From assembly GCA_900753315.1 (NCBI GenBank), contig CAADYP010000018.1, forward strand, positions 62,001 to 126,000: 64,000 bases of DNA. Direction: 5' to 3'. The notes under the pieces are model-generated. The model did no database searches. It had not been told where the DNA came from and was given only the letters and a program-made list of their open reading frames with translations. A program made the position numbers and the translations under genes. Positions within the stretch are counted from its first letter, which is position 1, and each line of letters opens with the position of its first letter. Below are positions 36,714-44,700 of this stretch, piece after piece. This DNA comes from Clostridia bacterium (lineage in GTDB: Bacteria > Bacillota > Clostridia > Christensenellales > UBA1242).

Positions 36714-37502
36714 CTATCTATTTTTGTAAGTCTTTTTAAACTTTTGTTGTCTTTCCCAAATTGACATAACCCATTTGTGAGGCAGAAGTTTTACCATTGC
36801 TGTTTGTGCTTTTGAAATAAAACCATATAAAACAACATCTTTGCGTTTCATTGCTCCTTTCATCGCTCTCTTGATGACTTTTTCTGGGTCATACATAGCA
36901 ACATACTTTGTGATGACTTTTTGTTTTGCATTTGTATTTGTTGCTCTGTCAAAGAATTTTGTTTTTGTCCAATATGGGCAAAGGCAAGTTACGCTGATTT
37001 TTTTTGATTTGAGTTCTCTGTTCAATGCACGAGAATATGAAAGCACATATGCTTTGCTTGCACCATAAACGCCGATGTATGGAATAGGTTGGAATGCGGC
37101 GATAGAACCAAACTCAACAATTCTTCCGCCAGCTGGCATATATGGAATTGTCAAAAGTGTAAGATGTGTGAGTGCTTTGCAGTTTAGGTCAATCATTCCA
37201 AGTTGGTCTTCAATAGAGATTTCGTCATATCGACCAAATTTGCCATAGCCACTTGCATTGATAAGCCATTCTACAGCAACATCTTCTTTTTTTAGTTCGG
37301 CATCCAAAATTTTGAAACTCTCGTCTTTTGTCAAATCCAAAGAGATATATTTGAATGGGGTTTTCATGTGTTGAGCGGTTTCTGTTGCTTCGTCATTGAG
37401 AGCAACACCCCAAACTTCGTCAAGTCCAAGTTTGTCAATTTCATAGCAAAACCTTTGTCCCATGCCTGATGAAGCACCTGTTATTATTGCAATTTTTTTC
37501 AT
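36714..37502 (-). CDS. Short-chain dehydrogenase/reductase
   Basis: A 262-residue NAD(P)-dependent oxidoreductase of the classical SDR family. Motifs: cofactor-binding TGASSGMG (about 8-15), NASGYG in place of NAGxG (about 82-87), catalytic Ser in EFGSIAAF and Tyr-x3-Lys in YGASK (about 145-149). The start is ATG 37502, after TTGGAGGACAATAAA; an upstream in-frame ATG at 37526 has no ribosome site. The C-terminal basic segment (KGAMKRKDVVLYGF) is typical of DltE/YqjQ-like SDRs. Substrate unknown. Confidence 0.92.
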   Translation of the reverse strand: MKKIAIITGASSGMGQRFCYEIDKLGLDEVWGVALNDEATETAQHMKTPFKYISLDLTKDESFKILDAELKKEDVAVEWLINASGYGKFGRYDEISIEDQLGMIDLNCKALTHLTLLTIPYMPAGGRIVEFGSIAAFQPIPYIGVYGASKAYVLSYSRALNRELKSKKISVTCLCPYWTKTKFFDRATNTNAKQKVITKYVAMYDPEKVIKRAMKGAMKRKDVVLYGFISKAQTAMVKLLPHKWVMSIWERQQKFKKTYKNR

Positions 37503-37634
37503 TTTATTGTCCTCCAATTTTTTCACAAAATGTTTTGTTTTTGTTTTATGATTTGTTTTCGATTATATTTTAACACTTTTCTTCATTTTTTAGCAAAGAA
37601 AATGCTAGAAAATTATGTTAATTTCTTTTGTTCG

Positions 37635-37664
37635 TTGACTTTTAAATTTTGTTTTTGATATAAT
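37635..37664 (+). promoter_or_regulatory. Promoter of the ESCRT-like operon
   Basis: TTGACT (37635-37640), 18-base spacer, TATAAT (37659-37664). It is the only good promoter seen before the seven genes 37707-45562, whose gaps are 27 bases or less. Confidence 0.75.
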
Positions 37665-37706
37665 CAAATTGAAGAATTCTATCTTCATTTTTTAGAAGAG
37701 GTTTTT

Positions 37707-38546
37707 GTGGAACAAAATTTTATCACTTTTACTGGAGATAACAACCAATTATTCTCAAAATATGCTGTTGAAAATTTGAATCCAAAACTGACACTTATTG
37801 TGCCAGAAACTCACAATGCGATTTTGATTAAAGACGGTCAAATGCTTCAAACTCTTTCGTCTGGGAGATATCTTATCAGTCAATTTGTTGATTTGAAAAC
37901 CGAACTCGACTCGTCTATTGAAGTGCTTTTTATGTCAAAGACAGCGAAACTTAAGCTTCTTTGGGGAACTGCTTCAAAATTTTTGATGTATGACAATTTG
38001 TTGCAAGAAAACTATCGTGTTGGCATGAGTGGTGATTTTGAAGTGCAGATTGGAGACCCAAGAAAGTGTTATCTTTATCTTGTCGGTGCGGCACAAGACT
38101 TGACGGCCGATGGGTTGCAAGAAAGACTCATGTCAAATGTTGTGTCTGTTCTTGAAGGTGTCGTTGTGGAGTATATAAACGAAAACAATGTTTTGTTCAA
38201 TCAAATTGCATTGTGCAAAAAAGAAATTTCCACAAAAGCTCTTGGCAAATTAAGCCAAAAGATGATGAATGAATATGGTATTGCTGTTTTTTCTTTCAAT
38301 ATTGCAAACATTATTATTGAAAGCGAAGATTACAAAAAATTGGTAGATGCTTATAAGCAAATCAAAAAGACTGAAAGTTTTGTTTGCAGACATTGTGGAG
38401 CGGTTTTAAAAGAAAATGACAAATTCTGCTCAACATGTGGAAAGCCTGTTGAAATGGCGAAAAAGTGCCCAAAATGTTTTGCAGAAAATGCAGAAGATGC
38501 AAAGTTCTGCTCTTCTTGCGGTTACAGATTGGTTAAGGAGGGGTAA
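37707..38546 (+). CDS. SPFH/band-7 protein with C-terminal zinc ribbons
   Basis: A 279-residue protein, first gene of the operon. Residues about 20-215 look like an SPFH (band-7) domain: LIVPETHNAILIKDGQ start, a short strand set, then a long amphipathic helix region near KLVDAYKQIKK. SPFH proteins form membrane-associated scaffolds. The C-terminus has two zinc ribbons with four CxxC pairs: CRHCG and CSTCG, then CPKCF and CSSCG (about 228-274). No transmembrane helix. Bacillus YdjI, the SPFH partner of the ESCRT-III relative PspA, has a similar plan, so a role in recruiting the coiled-coil proteins of this operon to membrane is a reasonable inference. Start is GTG 37707 after GAAGAGG. The next ATG is one base after the stop. 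Confidence 0.8.
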   Translation: MEQNFITFTGDNNQLFSKYAVENLNPKLTLIVPETHNAILIKDGQMLQTLSSGRYLISQFVDLKTELDSSIEVLFMSKTAKLKLLWGTASKFLMYDNLLQENYRVGMSGDFEVQIGDPRKCYLYLVGAAQDLTADGLQERLMSNVVSVLEGVVVEYINENNVLFNQIALCKKEISTKALGKLSQKMMNEYGIAVFSFNIANIIIESEDYKKLVDAYKQIKKTESFVCRHCGAVLKENDKFCSTCGKPVEMAKKCPKCFAENAEDAKFCSSCGYRLVKEG

Positions 38547-38547
38547 A

Positions 38548-38952
38548 ATGATAGCTTTATACATCATTATTCTGCTTGCAATAATTGGTTTTGCAGTGTT
38601 TTACATTTGCAAGGAATACATAAAAAAGCCTGACGCTCAAGAAGGTGGAAGCAGAGGAGTTTTGAAAAATAAAAAATCCATTGAAAATATGGTTGCAAAT
38701 GTTGAGAGTATTTTGGTTTATGCAAATGGAAACGATGCTCTTTGTCGCAGACTTGTGGAAGTGAAAGACAACATTAGATTTTTCAATCCTACAACAAATC
38801 AAAAAGTGCTTTTGGTGGACACAAAAATTGCAAACAAACTTGATGATTTGAAAATTTTGGTTGCAAAAGACAACACACAAGAAACATGTTTCAGAGTTTT
38901 GGAAGAAGTGGAAGCTTATATCGTCCAAAGAAAAAAAGATGAGAGGGATTGA
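38548..38952 (+). CDS. Membrane-anchored helical protein
   Basis: A 134-residue protein with one N-terminal membrane helix (about 2-22, MIALYIIILLAIIGFAVFYI) and a cytoplasmic helical domain (about 45-130). Start ATG 38548 lies after AAGGAGGGGTAAA, inside the end of the preceding gene; a longer frame from 38416 overlaps the zinc-ribbon coding region and is rejected. Its stop overlaps the next ATG (TGATG), so translation is coupled. No family recognised; as the only short anchored protein of the operon it could tether the complex to the membrane. Confidence 0.7.
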   Translation: MIALYIIILLAIIGFAVFYICKEYIKKPDAQEGGSRGVLKNKKSIENMVANVESILVYANGNDALCRRLVEVKDNIRFFNPTTNQKVLLVDTKIANKLDDLKILVAKDNTQETCFRVLEEVEAYIVQRKKDERD

Positions 38953-39311
38953 TGAAAAGAACTTACCAAACATCAAAAAACTTGCCAGAAAGCGAAGTTG
39001 TCAAAGTTTTGAAAGAACTTAAATTGGGATATCTAAACTTAAGTGATGGCATGTTTGAACAAGCAAAAATGAATTTTCTGCTTGCATTGCAATTTGATAG
39101 CAAATGTTCCGATGCTTATTGGGGACTAATGCTTGTGAAATTTCAAATTACAAACGAAGATGAATTGTTTGCAAATCCAGTGACTTACAAGAGTGCAATT
39201 TATTTGCCAGAATGTGAAAATGCACTGCAGTTTGCAGATGAGACACAAAAGAAAATTTATGATGGACTTTTGGAGAGAATATACAAAATAAACGAAGGGG
39301 ACAATTATTAA
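38952..39311 (+). CDS. Short TPR-type helical repeat protein
   Basis: A 119-residue soluble protein. It has one TPR-like pair of helices (about 26-60; FEQAKMNFLLALQFDSKCSDAYWGLMLVK) written here as residues 34-62, followed by a region with spaced EL and Tyr residues. The same pattern, repeat plus YW-x-L-x-x-x-K and a later EL, recurs in the large TIR protein at the end of the operon. Start ATG 38952 is coupled to the upstream stop. Likely a scaffold or adaptor. Confidence 0.65.
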   Translation: MKRTYQTSKNLPESEVVKVLKELKLGYLNLSDGMFEQAKMNFLLALQFDSKCSDAYWGLMLVKFQITNEDELFANPVTYKSAIYLPECENALQFADETQKKIYDGLLERIYKINEGDNY

Positions 39312-39338
39312 GATTGTCAAAATTAAGGAGAAAGTGCT

Positions 39339-39950
39339 ATGTGGTGGCCATTTAAAAGAAACAAATTCAAAAATTTAAACAGAGAAGATTTGGTAAATTC
39401 TATCTGTGAACTTGAAAGACAAGAACGCACAGTGGAAGCGGAAGTTTATCAAAAAATCAAAGAGATAGATGCTTTGATGGAAAAAGGCAAACATGAAAAA
39501 AACAAAGAACTTCAACTTTTTTATGCGAAAAAGATAAGTCATTTAAACGAAGAAAAACAAGTTTGCATGGAAAGAGGAATGTATTTGCTCTACAACATTA
39601 GACTTATGAACAAACTTAAAGATGCGTATGACAGCAACACTTTCTTTAAGACTCAAACAAAAGTGCCTTTGAGTGAATTGTTGCAAGACCAGAAAAGATT
39701 GGCAAAGTTTTTGAACAAAGCACTTGAAACTCGAATTGCATCAGAAGATGTGCTTACAAGTGCGGACGAATTGTTTACGGAAGTTCAATCAGCATATGAT
39801 GTCAGCCAACCAATTTACGGCATTGGCAAAAACGAAGAAGAAATTTTGACAATGTTTGAAAAAGAAAATCAGTTGAACGACGAACAAGAACTTCTGGAAG
39901 AAAAGCAATCACAACCAAGCAAAAAGAAAAAAATGAAGATGGAGGAATAA
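39339..39950 (+). CDS. Coiled-coil protein, divergent ESCRT-III-like
   Basis: A 203-residue highly helical protein. The N-terminus is aromatic and basic (MWWPFKRNKFKN), like membrane-inserting N-termini of Snf7-type proteins. Then a long two-helix hairpin (about 15-50 and 55-98), a shorter helix (about 108-130) and an acidic tail, ending in a basic patch (KKKKMKMEE). Size and helix plan agree with ESCRT-III, but the sequence is less similar to CHMP/Vps proteins than the next gene. AAGGAG precedes ATG 39339; the next ATG starts three bases after its stop. I infer a second subunit of a mixed filament. Confidence 0.55.
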   Translation: MWWPFKRNKFKNLNREDLVNSICELERQERTVEAEVYQKIKEIDALMEKGKHEKNKELQLFYAKKISHLNEEKQVCMERGMYLLYNIRLMNKLKDAYDSNTFFKTQTKVPLSELLQDQKRLAKFLNKALETRIASEDVLTSADELFTEVQSAYDVSQPIYGIGKNEEEILTMFEKENQLNDEQELLEEKQSQPSKKKKMKMEE

Positions 39951-39953
39951 AAA

Positions 39954-40553
39954 ATGGCATGGTTTAAATCAAAACAACAAAAAGAAATTGAAAAGAAGAT
40001 GTTGATAAAAAGAACAATCAACACAATGAACAAACAAATCAATCGTTTGGAAGACCAAAAGCAAGTGTTTATTGATGCTGCAAAGAGAGCAAAACTCAAA
40101 GGACTTGATGCACAATTCAATTTGGCGCTTTCTGGTTACAAGATGACAGTTCAACAACAAAAGCGTGCACAAGAAATGCTTTTAAACTTTGAAATCACCG
40201 CACAAATGAAAGATGTGACAATGATGACAGGTGAGTTTTTGCGTGGGATGAGTGACATTTCAAAAGAAATGACAAAACTTGCAGATGCAAAAGAATTTGC
40301 TAAAATTCAATCTCAATTTGAACAAGCAATGGCAGCCGTAGAAACACAAACTGACCAAATGGACAACTTTATGGAAATGAGTCAAGAAACATTCTATGCC
40401 GCTGGGAAAGACAAAAGTGGCAAGCAAATGAGCGACGAAGAACTTGAAAAGTTTATTATGGAACAAGCGTCACAAGACGAACTTTCAAGTGAGAACATTG
40501 ATAAAGAAATGGAAGAAGTAAGAAAAAAAATCGAATCTGAAACAAAAGAATAA
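39954..40553 (+). CDS. ESCRT-III (Snf7/CHMP)-like protein
   Basis: A 199-residue helical protein resembling ESCRT-III of the CHMP1/CHMP3 kind. N-terminus MAWFKSKQ is aromatic and basic. Helix 1 is about 8-44 and helix 2 about 48-108. Residues 82-150 carry the family's pattern: ITAQMKDVTMMTGEFLRGM, a conserved-looking FAKIQSQFEQAM block, then VETQTDQMDNFMEM (as in the LMDKFEHQFE...VQTQQMEDTM region I recall from CHMP1). The C-terminal 40 residues are acidic (MSDEELEKFIM; IDKEMEEVRKKIE) and could hold a MIT-binding helix. ESCRT-III proteins polymerise on membranes and are taken apart by Vps4, and a Vps4-type ATPase is the very next gene. Start ATG 39954 follows GGAGGAATAAAA. Confidence 0.78.
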   Translation: MAWFKSKQQKEIEKKMLIKRTINTMNKQINRLEDQKQVFIDAAKRAKLKGLDAQFNLALSGYKMTVQQQKRAQEMLLNFEITAQMKDVTMMTGEFLRGMSDISKEMTKLADAKEFAKIQSQFEQAMAAVETQTDQMDNFMEMSQETFYAAGKDKSGKQMSDEELEKFIMEQASQDELSSENIDKEMEEVRKKIESETKE

Positions 40554-40574
40554 AAATCAGCCGTAGGGGAAGAT

Positions 40575-41723
40575 ATGGAACAAAACATAAATGTCTTGTC
40601 AGACACCTTCAATCTTTATATGAAAAAAGGGAAGGAAGCAAAAGCGAAAGGCAATATTACTCTAGCAAAGAGGAATTTTTTGCTCGCCAGTGAGACAATG
40701 ATGCAAATGGCAAAACTCAGTCAAGGCAAGCTTAAAGAAGTCCGCATGGACAGAGCAAGAGGACTTGTTGAGATAGCAGAAAATTTGAATAAACGGCCTG
40801 AAAAAGTCACAAAGAAAAACGATGGTGACAATGCAAAAAATGAAGAAGATGAAGATGTCAAAAAATGGCAGACAGCAAAAGTTCCAAATATAAAATTTAG
40901 TGATGTTGCAGGACTTGAAGATGTCAAAAAAGCAATCACCATAAGAATGATAAATCCAATCAAATATCCTGACAAATACAAAATGTATGGCAAAAAGACT
41001 GGCGGTGGGGTGCTTTTATATGGACCTCCAGGAACAGGAAAAACTATGATTGCAAAAGCGATTGCAAATGAAGTTGGAGCAAAATTCTATGCAGTCAAAG
41101 GATCTGACATTGTCAGCAAATGGGTGGGTGATAGCGAGAAAAACATCAATTCTTTGTTTGAAGAAGCAAACAAGCAGGATAGAGCAATCATATTTATTGA
41201 CGAAATGGACAGCCTTATTGGAAAGCGTGGGGTTGACACTCACAACGACAAGAGGGTAAACGAATTCTTGCAACAAATTGACGGCTTTGCTGGAAGAAAT
41301 CCAAACTTATTGCTCCTTGGTGCAACAAACAGACCATGGGATATCGACAGTGCAGCAATGCGTTCGGGCAGATTTTCACAAAAAATTTATTTGCCCTTGC
41401 CAGATGCACCTGCAAGAAAATTTATGATAGAAAAAAATATGAAAGGTGTGCCAGTTGCACCTGATTTTGATATAGACAAAATTGTGGCAGAAACTGAGAT
41501 GTATAGTGGTGCTGACCTTGACGAACTTTGTGACAGAGCAAAGGACGAGCCGTTGCTTAAAGCGATTGCTACGGACAGCATTATTTTGGTTACAAATCAA
41601 GACTTTGACAATGTCTTGGAGAAAATGCCACCAAGTGTTACGAAAAGTGAATTGAAACTGTTTGATGATTACAATCAAGAAATCAACAGTTATGCAAAGA
41701 AACCTAAAACAGAGAAAAAGTAG
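40575..41723 (+). CDS. Vps4-type AAA ATPase with N-terminal MIT-like domain
   Basis: A 382-residue AAA ATPase with the Vps4/katanin plan. Residues 5-75 form a three-helix bundle like a MIT domain (AKGNITLAKRNFLLASETMM, then a third helix ending AENL). A charged linker (76-98) follows. The AAA domain has Walker A GPPGTGKT (150-157), pore loop SKWVGDSEKN with Lys182-Trp183, the mark of the meiotic clade, Walker B IIFIDE (205-210) then MDSL, sensor 1 Asn252, arginine fingers near Arg263/Arg266 and sensor 2 YSGADL (310-315). The end, PSVTKSELKLFDDYNQEI (353-370), matches the Vps4 C-terminal helix. The beta-domain of eukaryotic Vps4 is absent, as I recall for archaeal CdvC. It probably disassembles the neighbouring ESCRT-III-like filaments. 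Confidence 0.88.
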   Translation: MEQNINVLSDTFNLYMKKGKEAKAKGNITLAKRNFLLASETMMQMAKLSQGKLKEVRMDRARGLVEIAENLNKRPEKVTKKNDGDNAKNEEDEDVKKWQTAKVPNIKFSDVAGLEDVKKAITIRMINPIKYPDKYKMYGKKTGGGVLLYGPPGTGKTMIAKAIANEVGAKFYAVKGSDIVSKWVGDSEKNINSLFEEANKQDRAIIFIDEMDSLIGKRGVDTHNDKRVNEFLQQIDGFAGRNPNLLLLGATNRPWDIDSAAMRSGRFSQKIYLPLPDAPARKFMIEKNMKGVPVAPDFDIDKIVAETEMYSGADLDELCDRAKDEPLLKAIATDSIILVTNQDFDNVLEKMPPSVTKSELKLFDDYNQEINSYAKKPKTEKK

Positions 41724-41731
41724 GATAATTG

Positions 41732-44700
41732 ATGAGAGAGCGTGTTTGCAAAAATTGTGGAGGAAGATCATATAAAGTTGTTGGGCAAAACATGGTTAGA
41801 TGCCAGTTCTGCGGGACTCTTTATGTGGACGAACAGGCTTCAAAGGAAGAAGAAGTGCTCTTGGTTGGTGCAAATGAAATATTGAGAGAACTCAAATTTG
41901 CTGAAGCTGTTGAAGAGTTTGACAAAATCCTCTCTTTGTATCCAAAATCATTTGAAGCTTTTTGGGGAAAGGCTCTTGCAAAAAACAAAATAGTTTATTA
42001 TACAAACAAAAGGGGTTCGACAAAGAAACCTTACTTTTTTGGTGAGGAAATACCTTCAATTGTTGAAGACGAAGACTTTAAATCAGCAGTAAAAAATGCT
42101 CCACCAGAAGTTGAAAAATCCTATAACGACAAAGCAAGAAGAATTGAAAAATTGCACAAACTTTATCTTGAAAATTCAGTAAACAAAAACTATGATGTGT
42201 TTCTTTATGCCGTAAACTTTGACAAAAATGCCCCAGACAAAACACCAGAAATTCAAGAGACAGTGAGAGGACTTGAAGAAAAGGGCTTGAAAGTGTATTT
42301 TTCTCAGAGTTTGTCGCAAAGAGAAAAAGAAGAGGATACATTTAGAGCACTTCAAACAAGCAAAGCATTTGTCCTTTTTGCAAACGGGAAAACTGGATAT
42401 TTTGATGGCGATTGCAAAAATTTGTATGATAGATATTTGTATTTTGCATCTCAAAAACAAAAAACAAAGTCAAGCATGATTGTTGCGCTTGACACAAACA
42501 AAGTTTCTGTTGATGATTTGCCAAAAGAATTGGTCGCTTGCAAAAGTGTTGTTGACATGAGCACAACCTCATTTTTGCAAGATATTGATTTGAAAGTTGA
42601 AAAAGAAATGCAAAATACAATCAATGAGATGGCAAAAATTGAAACCATCAAAATTGAAAAAGTCGAACCACAAAAGAAAGAATATGTTGATGTCGAAACA
42701 ATCAATCCAAACGAACTTGGACACTATCATGTTGACAATATCGAATTGAGCGAAACAAACAAAATTAAATGGATTTTCTTAACTCTTAAGCATGGTGATT
42801 TTGTTTCTGCACAAGAAATGATTGCTGACGAACTTGAAAAAGACCCAAATAATGCAGAGTTGTTGTTTGCTAACCTTATGTCTTCAATGAAAATTAATAC
42901 ACAAGAAGAATTTTTTTCTAATATCTCAAATTTCAAAGACAGAGAGAAAATTGACCAAATTTTAAAATTCGCCGCAAAAGATTTTGCAGAGTATTTTGTA
43001 GACAGCTGGGAAAAGCTTGTTGAAAGTTTGGATAGCGAAGAATATTATAATGCGTTTTTGCTTTATCTAGCAAAATTTAGTTCGCCAAATCGTGAGCATT
43101 TTGTTGAGAAGGCAGAAGACAAGGCGGTTGAAACTTTAAACTCCGAACTTATTGAAAAGGTTTTAAAATGTTTTAACAGCAACGAAGTAGAGAGATTTGT
43201 TAATTTCTATTTTATGTTGGCACAAAAAAGTGACGACCAAGAATATTACAAAAAAATTCTTGATATTGATGCTGGGCATGAACAAAGCAATTTAGCAATT
43301 CTGCTTCAACATTTCAAGACAGATGAAGACAAATTGCATTATCGAAACAAAGAAGAGATAGAGGACGTTTTCAAATATTTGAGCGAAGATACGAGAGCAC
43401 AATTTGTGTTTGCGGTTACAAACATGATTTTGCCGGTTGCATTTTTGGATTTGAAGCAGGCCGAAGAACAGTTGGATTTCTACCTGTCATACATCTCTGA
43501 TGACAAAAAACTTGTTAGTATCTTGGAAAAGATTGCTCAAACTTTTCAGTCTTATGGTTTTTTCAAACAAGCAGAAAAATATATTTCAATAGCAATTTCA
43601 AAAGATGCCGAAAATGGCAGTCTTTATTGGAATCTTATTCAAATCAAATTGCATTGCAAAACGGACAATGAACTCATTATGTCAAATGTAAAGATTACAC
43701 AATTTCCAGAGTGGGAAACATTGTTGTCACTTTCCGATGAAAAAGAAACAGAAAAATATGCCGAAATTGTCAGCAAAGTCAACCTTTATAAGGGTGAAAA
43801 ATTGCCACTGAAAGAAGAAACTTTGGATAAGGTTTGTTTGAAAGAAAAGTTGCAAAACTTTATCAACAGAAACAACTCTATTTTGCTTGAAATGGAAAAA
43901 CAAGAAGGGCAACTTGTTTATCGCGGTGCAGAGTATTATAAATTGCAACTCAAACCTTTTGAGATTTATCTTGAAAAGCTTGATAAAATTTCAACTTTTG
44001 AAGAATATCAAAATTTGTTTTCAAAATTGTGTCAGAGATTGGACGCAATGGATTTGACTTTGGATTCTTCAATCAATGTAACACATTTGATTGACAAAGA
44101 AGATGGGCTTAAAGTAGTATTCCCGCCAAAAACAGAGAAACAAGAAAAAGTTAAAGAGCCAAAAGACATTACAAAAGACAAATTCTTGAAGAGATTTTTG
44201 TTTATCTTTTTGGAATTGTTCCCTATTTGCTTTGCAATGCTTTTGCTTTTGGTTTCTGTTTTTGCACCAAAAGAAGTTTATATGTATTTCAGTCAAGACA
44301 GCATTGTGGGGTTGGTAATTTTCTCAACTGCTGTCGGGCTGATAAATCTTACAGTGTTTATTAACGCAAAACAAAAACATTCAAAAGGTTGGAATGTTTG
44401 CAAAATTGTTTTGTTTGTGGTGGCAGTAATAAATTTGGTTTTGCTCTTTGTAAGTTTTTATATTGAGCCAAATACAATAAAAATTAAAAACGAGCACGAA
44501 CTTTCAGTTTTGCTTAAAAATGCAAACTATTCAAACATGGTTTTGGATAGAGACATGGATATGACTGGAAAAACTTGGAGCTCCGCTAATTTCAGTGGAA
44601 CACTTGATGGACAAGGTCACAAAATTTCAAACATAAAATTGAAAGCGAAAAAAGGCACTGCATTCTTTGGATATAATGGTGGAACGATAAAAAATATTGA

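Noticed and set aside
39954..40553. The coiled-coil protein as plain PspA/Vipp1
   Set aside because: The CHMP-like central block and acidic tail, together with the adjacent Vps4-type gene, fit Snf7 better; a profile search should decide.
40575..41723. The AAA protein as FtsH or p97
   Set aside because: No membrane helices, no protease domain, a single AAA domain, Trp in the pore loop and a Vps4-like C-terminal helix.
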